This document shows positions 1-7,701 of a DNA stretch of 20,339 nucleotides, one piece after another (position 1 is the first letter of the stretch; every line of letters starts with the position of its first letter). Under the pieces are notes generated by a model. It was not told where the DNA came from, searched no databases, and saw only the letters and a program-made list of their open reading frames with translations. Source of the stretch: Candidatus Atribacteria bacterium (GTDB lineage Bacteria; Atribacterota; Phoenicimicrobiia; Phoenicimicrobiales; Phoenicimicrobiaceae); contig DOTB01000076.1 of NCBI GenBank assembly GCA_003513845.1, positions 1-20,339 of the forward strand, in the 5' to 3' direction. The translations under genes and the position numbers were made by a program.

Positions 1-80
1 CCGATAGTTGCTGGAACAGATAAGTTTACTAAAAGTTTACCTATTCTTTCTTCTCCCAGTCGTGCAGTCATCTGTTTCAT
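1..80 (-). CDS. MATE family efflux transporter, N-terminal fragment
   Basis: Reading the minus strand from the ATG at 78-80 gives an open frame that runs off the window edge: about 26 residues beginning MKQMTARLGEERIGKLL and continuing VNLSVPATIG. The 'RLGEE.IGKLLxxLSxPA' pattern is typical of the cytoplasmic N-terminus and start of the first membrane helix in MATE (NorM/DinF-like) cation-coupled drug exporters. An AGGAGA ribosome site lies just upstream of the ATG. The gene starts 13 bp after the stop of the marR-like gene, so the two are almost certainly co-transcribed, a common regulator-exporter arrangement. Only the extreme N-terminus is visible, so the substrate cannot be judged. Confidence 0.75.
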   Translation of the reverse strand, partial: MKQMTARLGEERIGKLLVNLSVPATI

Positions 81-93
81 AAATTATCTCCTG

Positions 94-549
94 TTACGAT
101 TTCCTTTTTTCTTCCTCAGTAAGTGCGCGATTAAGGATTTCCAGACCTTTGATTATATCATTAATTTCTTGTTCAGAAAGTTTTTTTAGTAGCTGGGCAA
201 AATATTCTTCCTTTTTTCGGCGAAAATCATTGCAGAATTTCTGACTTTTTCCGGTTAAGGATATTTTTACCACTCTTCGGTCATCTTTAGTGCGCTTACG
301 TTTTATAATATCTTTTTGTTCGAGCCTATCCAGGATTCCCGATACAGTACTATCAGATAATCCTATTTTGGCACTTAATTCACTAACTTTCTGCTCTCCG
401 TGTTTTTCCAGTATCGATATTACTGAAATCTGGGGAAGGGTAAATCCTGAATCTTGTATTAAATTATGAAATTTATGTCTCATAAATTTATTAAAATTTC
501 TGGTAAGATCAACTATTTTCGAAATATTATCAAATTTAGGATTAGACAT
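94..549 (-). CDS. MarR family transcriptional regulator
   Basis: This 151-aa protein has the MarR winged-helix layout. An N-terminal dimerisation helix covers about residues 8-32. A helix-turn-helix spans about 55-78, with the recognition stretch LSDSTVSGILDRLEQKD. A charged wing around 84-98 (KRTKDDRRVVKISLT) includes the family's conserved D-x-R motif, and a C-terminal dimerisation helix follows. MarR proteins are dimers that usually repress their own promoter and an adjacent efflux gene, and release DNA on binding small phenolic or other ligands. The MATE gene 13 bp downstream is the obvious target. A strong ribosome site (complement of 560-567) precedes the ATG. A consensus promoter overlapped by a palindrome lies about 140 bp upstream, which fits autoregulation. 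The ligand cannot be predicted. Confidence 0.93.
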   Translation of the reverse strand: MSNPKFDNISKIVDLTRNFNKFMRHKFHNLIQDSGFTLPQISVISILEKHGEQKVSELSAKIGLSDSTVSGILDRLEQKDIIKRKRTKDDRRVVKISLTGKSQKFCNDFRRKKEEYFAQLLKKLSEQEINDIIKGLEILNRALTEEEKRKS

Positions 550-675
550 AATTGTATTTCCTCCTCTTTGATAAATTGAGATTTATATCATATAATAAAA
601 AGTATATATAATATATATAAGCATAATAAAACTAGGACTTTAAAAATTATTTTGCATTAATATATTTATAATACA

Positions 676-723
676 AATATTTAGTATACGAAATATTATA
701 AAAGATGGTTTTGTCTTTGTCAA
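676..723 (-). promoter_or_regulatory. Consensus promoter with overlapping palindromic operator for the marR-MATE operon
   Basis: On the minus strand, TTGACA (complement of 718-723) and TATAAT (complement of 695-700) are separated by exactly 17 nt, a perfect sigma-70/sigma-A type promoter. Overlapping the -10 and the expected start site is a 22-bp near-perfect palindrome at 676-697. It has AATATTT and AAATATT arms, a central GTATAC, and only one mismatched pair. MarR dimers bind palindromes of about this size, so autorepression by occluding polymerase is the simplest reading. The untranslated leader would be about 140 nt. The motif match is direct; binding by this MarR is inference. Confidence 0.8.
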
Positions 724-731
724 GCATGTAA

Positions 732-1042
732 ATTGACATCCATTTGATGTATGTGGTTTACCCAGCAGGTAACTATAATGTTGATGTAAATGAAGTAAGC
801 GATACCTTTGTATTGAAATAAAGAATGTCCCATTTGCAGGGTGTAATAGATGGAACTTTTAATCTAACAAAAAGAGAAAAAACTTTAGTACTGAAGAAAT
901 GGACGAGAATTTAATATCGCTTCCTGTTCCTAAATACATAGTTTTAGGGAATATTATAGATTTAAAATCTCCCGTAGGACAATTTGTTCTAACTATAGCA
1001 ATTTTAATCTTTTTATTAAAGATAAAAAAGGGAAATGTTTAA
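732..1042 (+). pseudogene. Possible decayed protein-coding remnant
   Basis: No intact gene lies between the marR promoter and the riboswitch, but this stretch reads like broken coding sequence. One frame from 732 contains YPAGNYNVDVNEVSDTFVLK, then a TAA at 819-821. The same frame continues after that stop with GVIDGTFNLTKREKTLVLKK up to 912-914. The neighbouring frame is open from about 863 to 1042. Its ATG at 899 gives 47 aa including IDLKSPVGQFVLTIAILIF, which could be a terminal membrane helix followed by basic residues. That piece also weakly resembles the 'IDtsSPmGkfvLtilaa' stretch of serine recombinases. I cannot assign a family, and chance reading frames remain possible. Confidence 0.25.
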
Positions 1043-1075
1043 GTTAGTTTAAACTTTAGTGGGATAGTTAGGTAA
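1043..1075. repeat. 33-nt repeat, copy 1
   Basis: The sequence from GTTAGTTTAAA to TAGTTAGGTAA matches 20186-20218 at 28 of 33 positions in the same orientation. Both copies are in non-coding DNA and share a conserved TTTAGTGGG core. They could be remnants of mobile-element ends or a small dispersed repeat. No transposase is visible beside either copy. Confidence 0.5.
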
Positions 1076-1186
1076 TTTAAAAAATATTTAAAAAACATTT
1101 GAATTTAAAAATATTTTGTGATAATATTTTAAAAGTTATATTTTCGGAAATATTCTGGATAGCTTATTTATTAGATAAATTAAATA

Positions 1187-1192
1187 TATAAT
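1187..1192 (+). promoter_or_regulatory. Probable -10 element for the riboswitch/HD-GYP transcript
   Basis: A perfect TATAAT lies here, placing transcription initiation near 1199, just upstream of the c-di-GMP aptamer. The -35 region (about 1164-1169, TTATTT) is weak. Support comes mainly from position relative to the aptamer. Confidence 0.5.
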
Positions 1193-1207
1193 CTTAGAAA
1201 TTTTAAA

Positions 1208-1296
1208 AAGTTGAAAAAGGCAAACTATTCGAAAGGATAGGGCGCAAAGTCATGGGTCTAAAACTTTTTTAGTTATGATCGCCAGACTGCCAGCTT
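1208..1296 (+). ncRNA. Cyclic di-GMP-I (GEMM-I) riboswitch
   Basis: The conserved GEMM-I landmarks appear in order. GGCAAAC is at 1219-1225. A hairpin follows with CTATTC/GGATAG arms and the GAAA tetraloop (1225-1240). Next come CGCAAAG at 1243-1249 and GGTCTAAA at 1254-1261, matching the family's ACGCAAAGCC...GGCCUAAA strand. The second hairpin closes with GATCGCCAGACTGCC (1277-1291), the equivalent of the GGUAGCCGGGUUACC segment. The aptamer sits about 160 nt upstream of a PAS/HD-GYP gene, a class of c-di-GMP phosphodiesterase, which fits well. A hairpin with GCTTTTAT/ATAAAAGC arms (1293-1300 and 1312-1319) follows immediately. It lacks a downstream U-run, so the expression mechanism is not obvious. 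Confidence 0.9.
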
Positions 1297-1452
1297 TTAT
1301 TTTTTTTGAAGATAAAAGCAATAGTATTAATTCTAACAATCATAAATTCATTATCTAGAATTTTTTATTATAAAAAAATGTTTGTCCAACAAATTGAATT
1401 GTTTGTTTTGTCAGATTGCGGTTAGGAATAGTGCTAAAGGTGGTTTAAGGCG

Positions 1453-2703
1453 ATGTCTAAAAAGATTTATAGAAATAATATAGAAAATACAAAGGAAAAA
1501 GAAAAAAGCAATGAAGAATTATTAAAAAAGATAGAAAGATTGCAGCAGAGAATTAATGATTTAGAAAAATTATCTGATAAACCTCAAAATATACAGGATG
1601 AGACAGAGCAATATCCTGAACCCCTTGAAGACCCAGTTACAACTTGTACTCTTAAAAGAACAGTTGTCAATGAACAAATTTTGCAGGAAATTGATAACCC
1701 TCAGAAGACTACGAAAAGATTACTCGAGATTAAAAGAAACTATGAAAAGATTGGTGCAATAATTCCGAATGCTTTCATTATTGCTGACGAAAAAGGGAAG
1801 ATTATTTTTTGGAATAAGGCTGCAGAAAAAATATTTGGTTATTCTTCAGAAGAAACCTTAAACAATGATTTGCTTAGTATTCTTATCCCTTCAAAATATC
1901 ACCAATCCTTTAAAAAAGGATTTAATAGGTTTAAAAATAGTGGCGAAGGTTCTATTATAGGAAAGACTTCAGAATTTATCGCCAAAAGGAAAAATGGAGT
2001 TAATTTTCCCATAGAAATATCCCTGTCTGCAATAGAGATAGATAAAAAATGGCATTCAGTAGCCATTATCCAGGACATTAGTGAACGCAAAAGAATGGAA
2101 GAAAGTCTAATCCAAACCCATCAAAAATTAGAAGAAATGCTAAATAATGCTGTAAATACTCTAGTAAAGATAATTGAATTAAGGGATTCTTATACTTCGG
2201 GTCATCAGAAGAGAGTATCAGAGCTTGCTGTAGCTATTGCCCGAAAAATGGAGCTTTCTAAAAAAGAAGTTAAATTGATAAAGATTGCTGCCCTGGTTCA
2301 CGATATCGGAAAGGCAGGTATACCTTCAGAAATTTTAAACAAACCAAGTAAATTAACAGAGCTTGAATTTAACCTAATTAAAGCTCATCCCCAGGCTGGT
2401 TACAATATTTTAAAAGAGGTAAGTTTTCCCTGGCCAGTAGGAGAAATTATCCTTCAGCATCATGAAAGAATAGATGGTTCAGGCTACCCCAGAAGGTTAA
2501 AGGATAATAAGATTCTGGTAGAAGCCAGGATTATAGCTGTAGCCGATGTAGTGGAGGCGATGTCTTCCCATCGTCCTTATCGTCCAGCTTTGGGTATTAA
2601 AAAAGCCCTGGAGGAAATCTTCCAAAAACGTGACATCCTTTATGACCCTAAAGTAGTAGATACCTGCCTGAAGCTCTTTAGAGAGAAAAAGTTCAAATTT
2701 TAG
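1453..2703 (+). CDS. PAS domain / HD-GYP protein, predicted c-di-GMP phosphodiesterase
   Basis: The protein is 416 aa. A charged, probably coiled-coil N-terminus covers about 14-45. A PAS sensor domain runs from about 100 to 210 (AFIIADEKGKIIFWNKAAEKIFGY, ending IIQDISERKR). A linker helix leads into an HD-GYP domain at about 232-410. Its metal and catalytic signature is intact: H283-D284 followed by K287, H312 (AHPQAGY), H336-H337, DGSGYP with GYP at 344-346, and D365. HD-GYP enzymes hydrolyse c-di-GMP to pGpG/GMP; the intact GYP motif supports activity. There is no membrane segment, so sensing is cytosolic. An AAAGGTGG ribosome site precedes the ATG. The upstream c-di-GMP-I riboswitch implies expression responds to the enzyme's own substrate. 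The PAS ligand is unknown. Confidence 0.93.
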   Translation: MSKKIYRNNIENTKEKEKSNEELLKKIERLQQRINDLEKLSDKPQNIQDETEQYPEPLEDPVTTCTLKRTVVNEQILQEIDNPQKTTKRLLEIKRNYEKIGAIIPNAFIIADEKGKIIFWNKAAEKIFGYSSEETLNNDLLSILIPSKYHQSFKKGFNRFKNSGEGSIIGKTSEFIAKRKNGVNFPIEISLSAIEIDKKWHSVAIIQDISERKRMEESLIQTHQKLEEMLNNAVNTLVKIIELRDSYTSGHQKRVSELAVAIARKMELSKKEVKLIKIAALVHDIGKAGIPSEILNKPSKLTELEFNLIKAHPQAGYNILKEVSFPWPVGEIILQHHERIDGSGYPRRLKDNKILVEARIIAVADVVEAMSSHRPYRPALGIKKALEEIFQKRDILYDPKVVDTCLKLFREKKFKF

Positions 2704-3146
2704 TTTTGTATTGAACTATTTAATTTTAAATTCTTCCCCCCTTTTTTCTCCACTTGTAAATAATAATATTTACATTAATAATATACATATTTTAAAAGCA
2801 AAAATAAAAAATATGTTATAATAATTAAAATATTTTATTACATTGGAATTTCAAAGGATCCGATGTTATAATATAAATTTTTTACCCCTTTTCACAAGCA
2901 CAAATTTAAAATAAAAATAATGGATTTTAACAGATTGTCAGAAAAGGTATTGTGTAAGGCTGAAAAGAAATAACTAAAGACCCAGTAGGGTTTTAAAGGA
3001 GTTTGTTCCCCTGAGCGCCTTGAGACAAGATGTAATTTGATTGGGCATATTTATTGAGAATTAGAAATTTCTCTAATCTAATTTACGGGTAAACTTTATC
3101 TCTAAGGGGAGGTAAAATAAACTGGTTTATTGTAGGAGGGATTAGG
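2704..3146 (+). other. Gap before pyruvate kinase, probable long untranslated leader
   Basis: No gene of useful length is seen in these 443 nt. The first 170 nt are extremely AT-rich. A possible promoter is TTGGAA (2843-2848), an 18-nt spacer and TATAAT (2867-2872), giving a leader of about 270 nt. The stretch 2950-3035 is noticeably richer in G and C than its surroundings and can pair locally: AAGGC 2956-2960 with GCCTT 3017-3021, and an ACCC-AGTA-GGGT hairpin near 2990-3001. CCCCTGAG (3008-3015) could also pair with CTCTAAGGGG (3100-3109). I do not recognise a known riboswitch or 6S RNA. A structured leader is possible but unproven. Confidence 0.35.
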
Positions 3147-4562
3147 ATGAGAAAAACTAAGATAGTATGCACTATTGGTCCAGCCAGTAGTTCTTATGAG
3201 GAAATAGAGCAGCTAATAAAAAATGGTATGGATGTTGCTCGATTAAATTTTTCTCATGGCAATTACGAGGAACATCTTCAAAAAATAAAATATATCCGCC
3301 AAGCTTCTTTAGAGATAGGCAAGCCTATAGCTATTCTCCAGGATTTGGGAGGTCCAAAGATAAGGATTGGGAAGATTAAAAAAGAACCTGCTTTTTTAAA
3401 GGAAAATTCCTCTTTTATTCTCACTAATCGAGAGGTTCCTGGAGATACACAGGAAGTATCTATTACTTTTCCGTCATTACCCCAGAAGATGAAGAAGGGG
3501 GACCGTATTTTTTTAGCTGATGGAACCTTAGAACTTAAAGTCAAAGAACTTACTTCTAATGATATTATTTGTCAAGTAGTGAGGGGTGGTAAGCTGAATT
3601 CTCACAAAGGAATAAATATACCAGATATATCTATGGGTATCTCCTCTTTAACTGAAAAAGATTATCAAGATATCCTTTTTGGAATAAAAAATAAAATAGA
3701 TTTTATTGGCCTTTCTTTTACCAGAAATGCTGATGATGTCTTAAGGGCGAGAAAAATATTAAAAGAAAATGGAGCAGAAGATATCTTCTTAATTGCCAAG
3801 ATTGAAAAGAAAGAGGCAGTAGATAACCTCAAAGAGATAATAGAAACCTCTGATGGAATAATGATTGCTCGGGGTGATCTGGGAGTAGAAATACCTTTGG
3901 AGAATGTTCCTTTGGTTCAAAAAGATATAATTAAGAAATGCAATCTTGTGGGGAAGCCAGTGATTACTGCCACACAAATGTTAATGTCGATGGTGAGTGG
4001 ACCTCGACCTACCCGTGCCGAGGTAACTGATGTAGCTAATGCAATCCTTGATGGGACTGATGCAATTATGTTATCTGAGGAGACAGCAGTAGGTAATTAT
4101 CCTCTGGAAGCAGTGGAAACTATGAACAGGATTTCTTTAAGGACTGAAAGGGCTATAGATTATGAACGAATATTAAGTGAAAGATCACGTTCAGTTAAAC
4201 CTACCAATCCAGATGCGATAAGCCATGCCACCTGTCAGGTAGCTCTGGATTTAAAAGCAAAGGCGATTGTCACCTTTACCTTTTCAGGTAGTACAGCACG
4301 GATGGTATCTCGATATCGTCCCCCTGTTCCTATTATTGCAGTCAGCACTCAGGATTCTACCGTGAGAAGGCTTGCTCTTAGCTGGGGAGTTTACCCCTTT
4401 AAATCTGATGAATTGGAAAATACTGATGATATGATTAAAAAATCTAGAGAAGTAGCTTTAGCAACTGGATTGGTTAAGAAAGGGGATAAAATAATTATTA
4501 CTGCCGGAATTCCCTTTAGAATCCCCGGTACTACTAACTTGCTAAAAGTGGAAACATTATGA
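3147..4562 (+). CDS. pyk: Pyruvate kinase
   Basis: This 471-aa enzyme transfers phosphate from phosphoenolpyruvate to ADP, the last step of glycolysis. The N-terminal barrel begins KIVCTIGPAS. The B domain inserts at about 72-168. The active site contains IAKIE with catalytic K218 and metal ligand E220, ARGDLGVEIP with D244, and ITATQML with T276. The PRPTRAEVTDVANAILDGTD block follows, and the C domain occupies about 345-471. It ends without the extra PEP-utiliser domain found in Bacillus-type enzymes. The segment after the first aspartate reads DLGGPKIRI, with Lys in place of the Glu that marks K+-dependent enzymes. An AGGAGGG ribosome site lies just upstream. A long leader precedes it, and an alcohol dehydrogenase follows 75 bp downstream, suggesting fermentative metabolism. 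Confidence 0.97.
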   Translation: MRKTKIVCTIGPASSSYEEIEQLIKNGMDVARLNFSHGNYEEHLQKIKYIRQASLEIGKPIAILQDLGGPKIRIGKIKKEPAFLKENSSFILTNREVPGDTQEVSITFPSLPQKMKKGDRIFLADGTLELKVKELTSNDIICQVVRGGKLNSHKGINIPDISMGISSLTEKDYQDILFGIKNKIDFIGLSFTRNADDVLRARKILKENGAEDIFLIAKIEKKEAVDNLKEIIETSDGIMIARGDLGVEIPLENVPLVQKDIIKKCNLVGKPVITATQMLMSMVSGPRPTRAEVTDVANAILDGTDAIMLSEETAVGNYPLEAVETMNRISLRTERAIDYERILSERSRSVKPTNPDAISHATCQVALDLKAKAIVTFTFSGSTARMVSRYRPPVPIIAVSTQDSTVRRLALSWGVYPFKSDELENTDDMIKKSREVALATGLVKKGDKIIITAGIPFRIPGTTNLLKVETL

Positions 4563-4637
4563 TTTTTCATAAAGGAGTTGCTGAAAAATTATAAGAAATA
4601 AGAGAGAATGTCTCCTATTAATAAAGGAGGTTTGGGT

Positions 4638-5657
4638 ATGAAAGCGATGGTACTGAAAAAAATTTCTTCAATAAGAGAAAGACCTTTGAAATTAATAGAT
4701 TTACCTATCCCTACACTTGGCCCCAAAGAAATTTTAGTTAAAATCTCTACTTGTGGGATTTGTCATACTGAATTAGATGAGATTGAGGGGAGAGTTCCTC
4801 CCACCAGATACCCCATAGTTTTAGGGCATGAAATTGTAGGGAAAGTGAAAGAATTAGGCTCAAGAACATGTAAGTTTAGAGAAGATGATCGAGTAGGGAT
4901 TGCCTGGATCAATTGGGCTTGTGGAGAATGTTCATTCTGTCTTAAAGGGGAGGAGAATTTGTGTGATAAAGCCAGGTGGACGGGGAAGGATGTAGATGGA
5001 GGTTATGCCCAGTATACGGTAGTTTCTGAAGAATTTGCTTATCCTATTCCAGAAAGATTTACCGACCAAGAGGCGGCTCCTCTTCTTTGTGCAGGTTCTA
5101 TTGGTTATAGGGCGTTAAGACTTTCTGGGATTGAAGATGGTCAAGTTTTAGGACTCTATGGCTTTGGTGCTTCTGCTCATATCGTCATTCAAGTTGCTAA
5201 GTATCAATACCCCCGTAGTCCTGTTTTTGTATTTACTAGACCAAATCAAGAGGAACATCAAGATTTAGCCAGAAAATTAGGGGCAGATTGGGTTGGGGCA
5301 ACAGGGGATACACCTCCTGACAAACTTAATTGTGCTATTGATTTTACTCCGGTAGGAATACCAGTGAGAGAGGCTTTGAGAAACTTAGAAAAAGGGGGAA
5401 GGTTAGTAATAAATGCCATTCGCAAAGAAACTCCCATCCCTGAATTAGATTATGCTCAACATCTCTGGCATGAGAAGGAAATAAAGAGCACAGCCAATGT
5501 AACGAGGAGAGATGCTCAGGAGTTTTTGCTCCTGGCGGATAAGATTCCCATTGTCCCTAAAGTTCACGAATTTAAATTAGAAGAAGCAAATGATGCCTTA
5601 ATTTTACTTAAAGAAGGAAAGATGCAAGGGGCAGGAGTTTTGAGAGTAACAAAATAA
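4638..5657 (+). CDS. Zinc-dependent alcohol dehydrogenase family protein
   Basis: The chosen ATG at 4638 gives 339 aa. It has a strong AAGGAGG site at 4624-4630, whereas the in-frame ATG at 4608 has none, so the ten extra residues are probably untranslated. The catalytic zinc ligands are C39 (CGICHTE), H64-E65 (GHE) and C151. The structural zinc is held by C95, C98, C101 and C109. The Rossmann coenzyme site reads LGLYGFGASAHIVIQVA around 171-187. This is a medium-chain dehydrogenase that interconverts alcohols and aldehydes with NAD(H) or NADP(H). Its relatives include bacterial AdhA-like enzymes that reduce short aldehydes. It probably shares a transcript with pyruvate kinase and would help reoxidise NADH, but its substrate cannot be read from sequence. 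Confidence 0.93.
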   Translation: MKAMVLKKISSIRERPLKLIDLPIPTLGPKEILVKISTCGICHTELDEIEGRVPPTRYPIVLGHEIVGKVKELGSRTCKFREDDRVGIAWINWACGECSFCLKGEENLCDKARWTGKDVDGGYAQYTVVSEEFAYPIPERFTDQEAAPLLCAGSIGYRALRLSGIEDGQVLGLYGFGASAHIVIQVAKYQYPRSPVFVFTRPNQEEHQDLARKLGADWVGATGDTPPDKLNCAIDFTPVGIPVREALRNLEKGGRLVINAIRKETPIPELDYAQHLWHEKEIKSTANVTRRDAQEFLLLADKIPIVPKVHEFKLEEANDALILLKEGKMQGAGVLRVTK

Positions 5658-5779
5658 TAGAGGGGAAGAATAATGGATCTAAACAAATTACTTATTTAAT
5701 AAAACGACTGTCTAAAGGTTTCTTTAATGAATCTAATTATTTAAAAATTTATATAAAATATTTAAAGGAGAGTTTATTA

Positions 5780-6481
5780 ATGGCAAAATTAATTTTTTTA
5801 GGCACCAAAGGAGAAATTGAAAAAGAAACTCTCAAACATCGATATCACTCCTCGATTTTAATAAATTTTAATAATTTTAAATTATTAATAGATTATGGTT
5901 TAAAACATAAGTATAAATTAGAAGAGATAAAACCAAATGCAATACTGATTACTCATGCTCATCCTGACCACTATATCTGGTTAGAAGAGAATATAAAAAC
6001 TGAAGTTCCAGTTTATTTAACTGAAGAGACTTTGAGCTATGGAAAATATAAGCCATACAATTATAGAATAATTGCCATTGGTAATAAATTCAAGTTGAAT
6101 TTTTTAGAAATAATTCCCTATCGAGTATTACACTCTATAAGGTGCCCAGCAGTAGGTTTTAAAATAAAGATTCCAGAAAATGAGACCCTGGTTTATAATC
6201 CTGATTTAGTAGACATTTTAGATAAAGATGAGATATTAGCAGGGGTTAGTCATTATATTGGTGATGGTTCTTCTCTTAAGATTAACCTGGTTAGAAGGAG
6301 AGGAGATCAGTTTTTTGGCCATACCAGGATTATTACTCAGATAAATTGGTGTAAAAAATACGATATAAAAAACATTATCTTTACCCATTTAGGAAAAGAA
6401 GTTATAGAAAAAGAAGAAGAATTTTCTAAAAAATTTCCAGAAGCTATTTTGGCTTATGATGATATGGAATTAACACTATGA
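5780..6481 (+). CDS. MBL-fold metallo-hydrolase
   Basis: The 233-aa protein carries the metallo-beta-lactamase fold signature ITHAHPDHYIW, with H59, H61, D63 and H64 as dinuclear metal ligands. Further candidate ligands are the histidines in VLHSIRC, FGHTRI and FTHLGKE. The fold begins with LIFLGTKG and an SSILINF strand. Known members hydrolyse phosphodiesters, lactones or thioesters. This one resembles the stand-alone PhnP/RNase Z-like hydrolases in outline, but I cannot name its substrate. AAAGGAG precedes the ATG at good spacing. It begins the run of closely spaced genes that continues to 11277, and the DUF362 gene starts only 30 bp after it. Confidence 0.88.
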   Translation: MAKLIFLGTKGEIEKETLKHRYHSSILINFNNFKLLIDYGLKHKYKLEEIKPNAILITHAHPDHYIWLEENIKTEVPVYLTEETLSYGKYKPYNYRIIAIGNKFKLNFLEIIPYRVLHSIRCPAVGFKIKIPENETLVYNPDLVDILDKDEILAGVSHYIGDGSSLKINLVRRRGDQFFGHTRIITQINWCKKYDIKNIIFTHLGKEVIEKEEEFSKKFPEAILAYDDMELTL

Positions 6482-6511
6482 ATATTTTTAGAATTAAAGG
6501 AGGGGATTGCT

Positions 6512-7624
6512 TTGAATAGGGCAAAAGTTTATTTTACAGATTTAAGAGCAAAGCCAGGGAAGAACTTGTTGGATAAATTAAAAAAGTTGATTTTAGAAGC
6601 CGGTATTAAAGAGATTGATTTTAAGGATAAGTTTGTAGCCCTAAAAATTCATTTTGGGGAACCGGGAAATCTTTCTTATATTCGGCCTAATTATGTGGCC
6701 TGCATAGTAAAATTAATAAAAGAATTAGGAGGGAGGCCATATCTGACTGATGCCAATACTCTTTATTATGGCAAGAGGGCTAATGCAATAGACCACTTAA
6801 ATACAGCCATGGAGAATGGATTTAATCGGATTGCAGTAGGATGTGATGTAATTATTGCTGATGGACTGAAAGGGACTGAATATCGCCAGATTCTTATCAA
6901 TCAAAAACATTTTCAAGCTGCCAAGATTGCTGCAGCTATTGCTGATGCTGATATTATTATTTCTCTAACTCATTTTAAGGGTCATGAAATGACAGGTTTT
7001 GGAGGTACTTTGAAAAATTTAGGGATGGGCAGTGGTTCTCGGGCTGGTAAAATGGAAATGCATTCTAAATCTAAGCCAAAAATAAAACTTAATAATTGTG
7101 TGGGTTGTGGGCAGTGTATTAAAAACTGCTCCCGGGAGGCAATTCATTTTAATAGAAATAAAAAAGCAGAAATTGATTATGAAAAATGTATTGGTTGTGG
7201 TCAATGTGTAGCAGTTTGCCAGTACAGTGCAGCAGTTGCAGGCTCTGATGAATCGGGAGGCAATGTCCAGGAAAAGATTGCAGAATATACCTATGCAGCA
7301 TTAAAAGGTAAACCCCATTTTCACATTAGTTTTATTATGAATGTTTCACCCTATTGTGATTGCTGGAATTATAATGATATAGCTATAGTACCAGATATAG
7401 GAATGGCTGCCTCTTTTGATCCCGTAGCCCTGGATAGAGCTTGTGTAGATTTAGTAAATAAAGCCCCTATGGTCAAAGGTAGTATTCTAGAAGAGAAGCA
7501 TTTTCGTTCCGGGGAAGATAAATTTGCCAATGTTCATATTGATACCGATTGGAAAGTAGGCTTGAATTATGCAGAAAAGATAGGTTTAGGTACACAGAAT
7601 TATGATTTAATTATAGTTAATTAA
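6512..7624 (+). CDS. DUF362 domain protein with two [4Fe-4S] clusters
   Basis: The 370-aa protein starts at a TTG preceded by AAAGGAGGGG (6496-6505). The N-terminal half is a DUF362 domain (ALKIHFGEPGN, LTDANTLYYGKR, THFKGHEMTGFGGTLKNLGMG). A bacterial-ferredoxin-like insert follows, with two complete CxxCxxCxxxC motifs: C196/C199/C202/C206 and C226/C229/C232/C236. The DUF362 fold then resumes (FDPVALDRACVDLVNKAP). Proteins of this architecture are common in strict anaerobes and are presumed to transfer electrons, but no reaction is established. Neither motif has the usual proline after the last cysteine. It lies between the metallo-hydrolase and the HD phosphohydrolase, probably in one operon. 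Confidence 0.9.
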   Translation: MNRAKVYFTDLRAKPGKNLLDKLKKLILEAGIKEIDFKDKFVALKIHFGEPGNLSYIRPNYVACIVKLIKELGGRPYLTDANTLYYGKRANAIDHLNTAMENGFNRIAVGCDVIIADGLKGTEYRQILINQKHFQAAKIAAAIADADIIISLTHFKGHEMTGFGGTLKNLGMGSGSRAGKMEMHSKSKPKIKLNNCVGCGQCIKNCSREAIHFNRNKKAEIDYEKCIGCGQCVAVCQYSAAVAGSDESGGNVQEKIAEYTYAALKGKPHFHISFIMNVSPYCDCWNYNDIAIVPDIGMAASFDPVALDRACVDLVNKAPMVKGSILEEKHFRSGEDKFANVHIDTDWKVGLNYAEKIGLGTQNYDLIIVN

Positions 7625-7701
7625 AATAATAATAGAAGGAATATTAAGAATTTTCTAATAGGTTAAAAAATGCCAAAGATCTTCTCCAGGTGAGAAAAGA
7701 A

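Noticed and set aside
899..1042. Serine recombinase gene
   Set aside because: Only a short stretch (IDLKSPVGQFVLTI) resembles the family, with no catalytic serine or DNA-binding domain; kept only as part of an unassigned remnant.
1293..1319. Hairpin just after the riboswitch as an intrinsic terminator
   Set aside because: The 8-bp stem is all A/U apart from its closing pairs and no U-run follows, so it was not annotated as a terminator.
2950..3035. 6S RNA or a known riboswitch upstream of pyk
   Set aside because: The CCCCTGAG string recalls 6S RNA, but I could not build the long closing stem with a central bubble, and no known aptamer consensus fits.
5690..5779. Tiny open frame (about 8 codons) after the alcohol dehydrogenase
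   Set aside because: An ATG near 5692 has a weak purine-rich site, but eight codons with no recognisable pattern do not justify a call.
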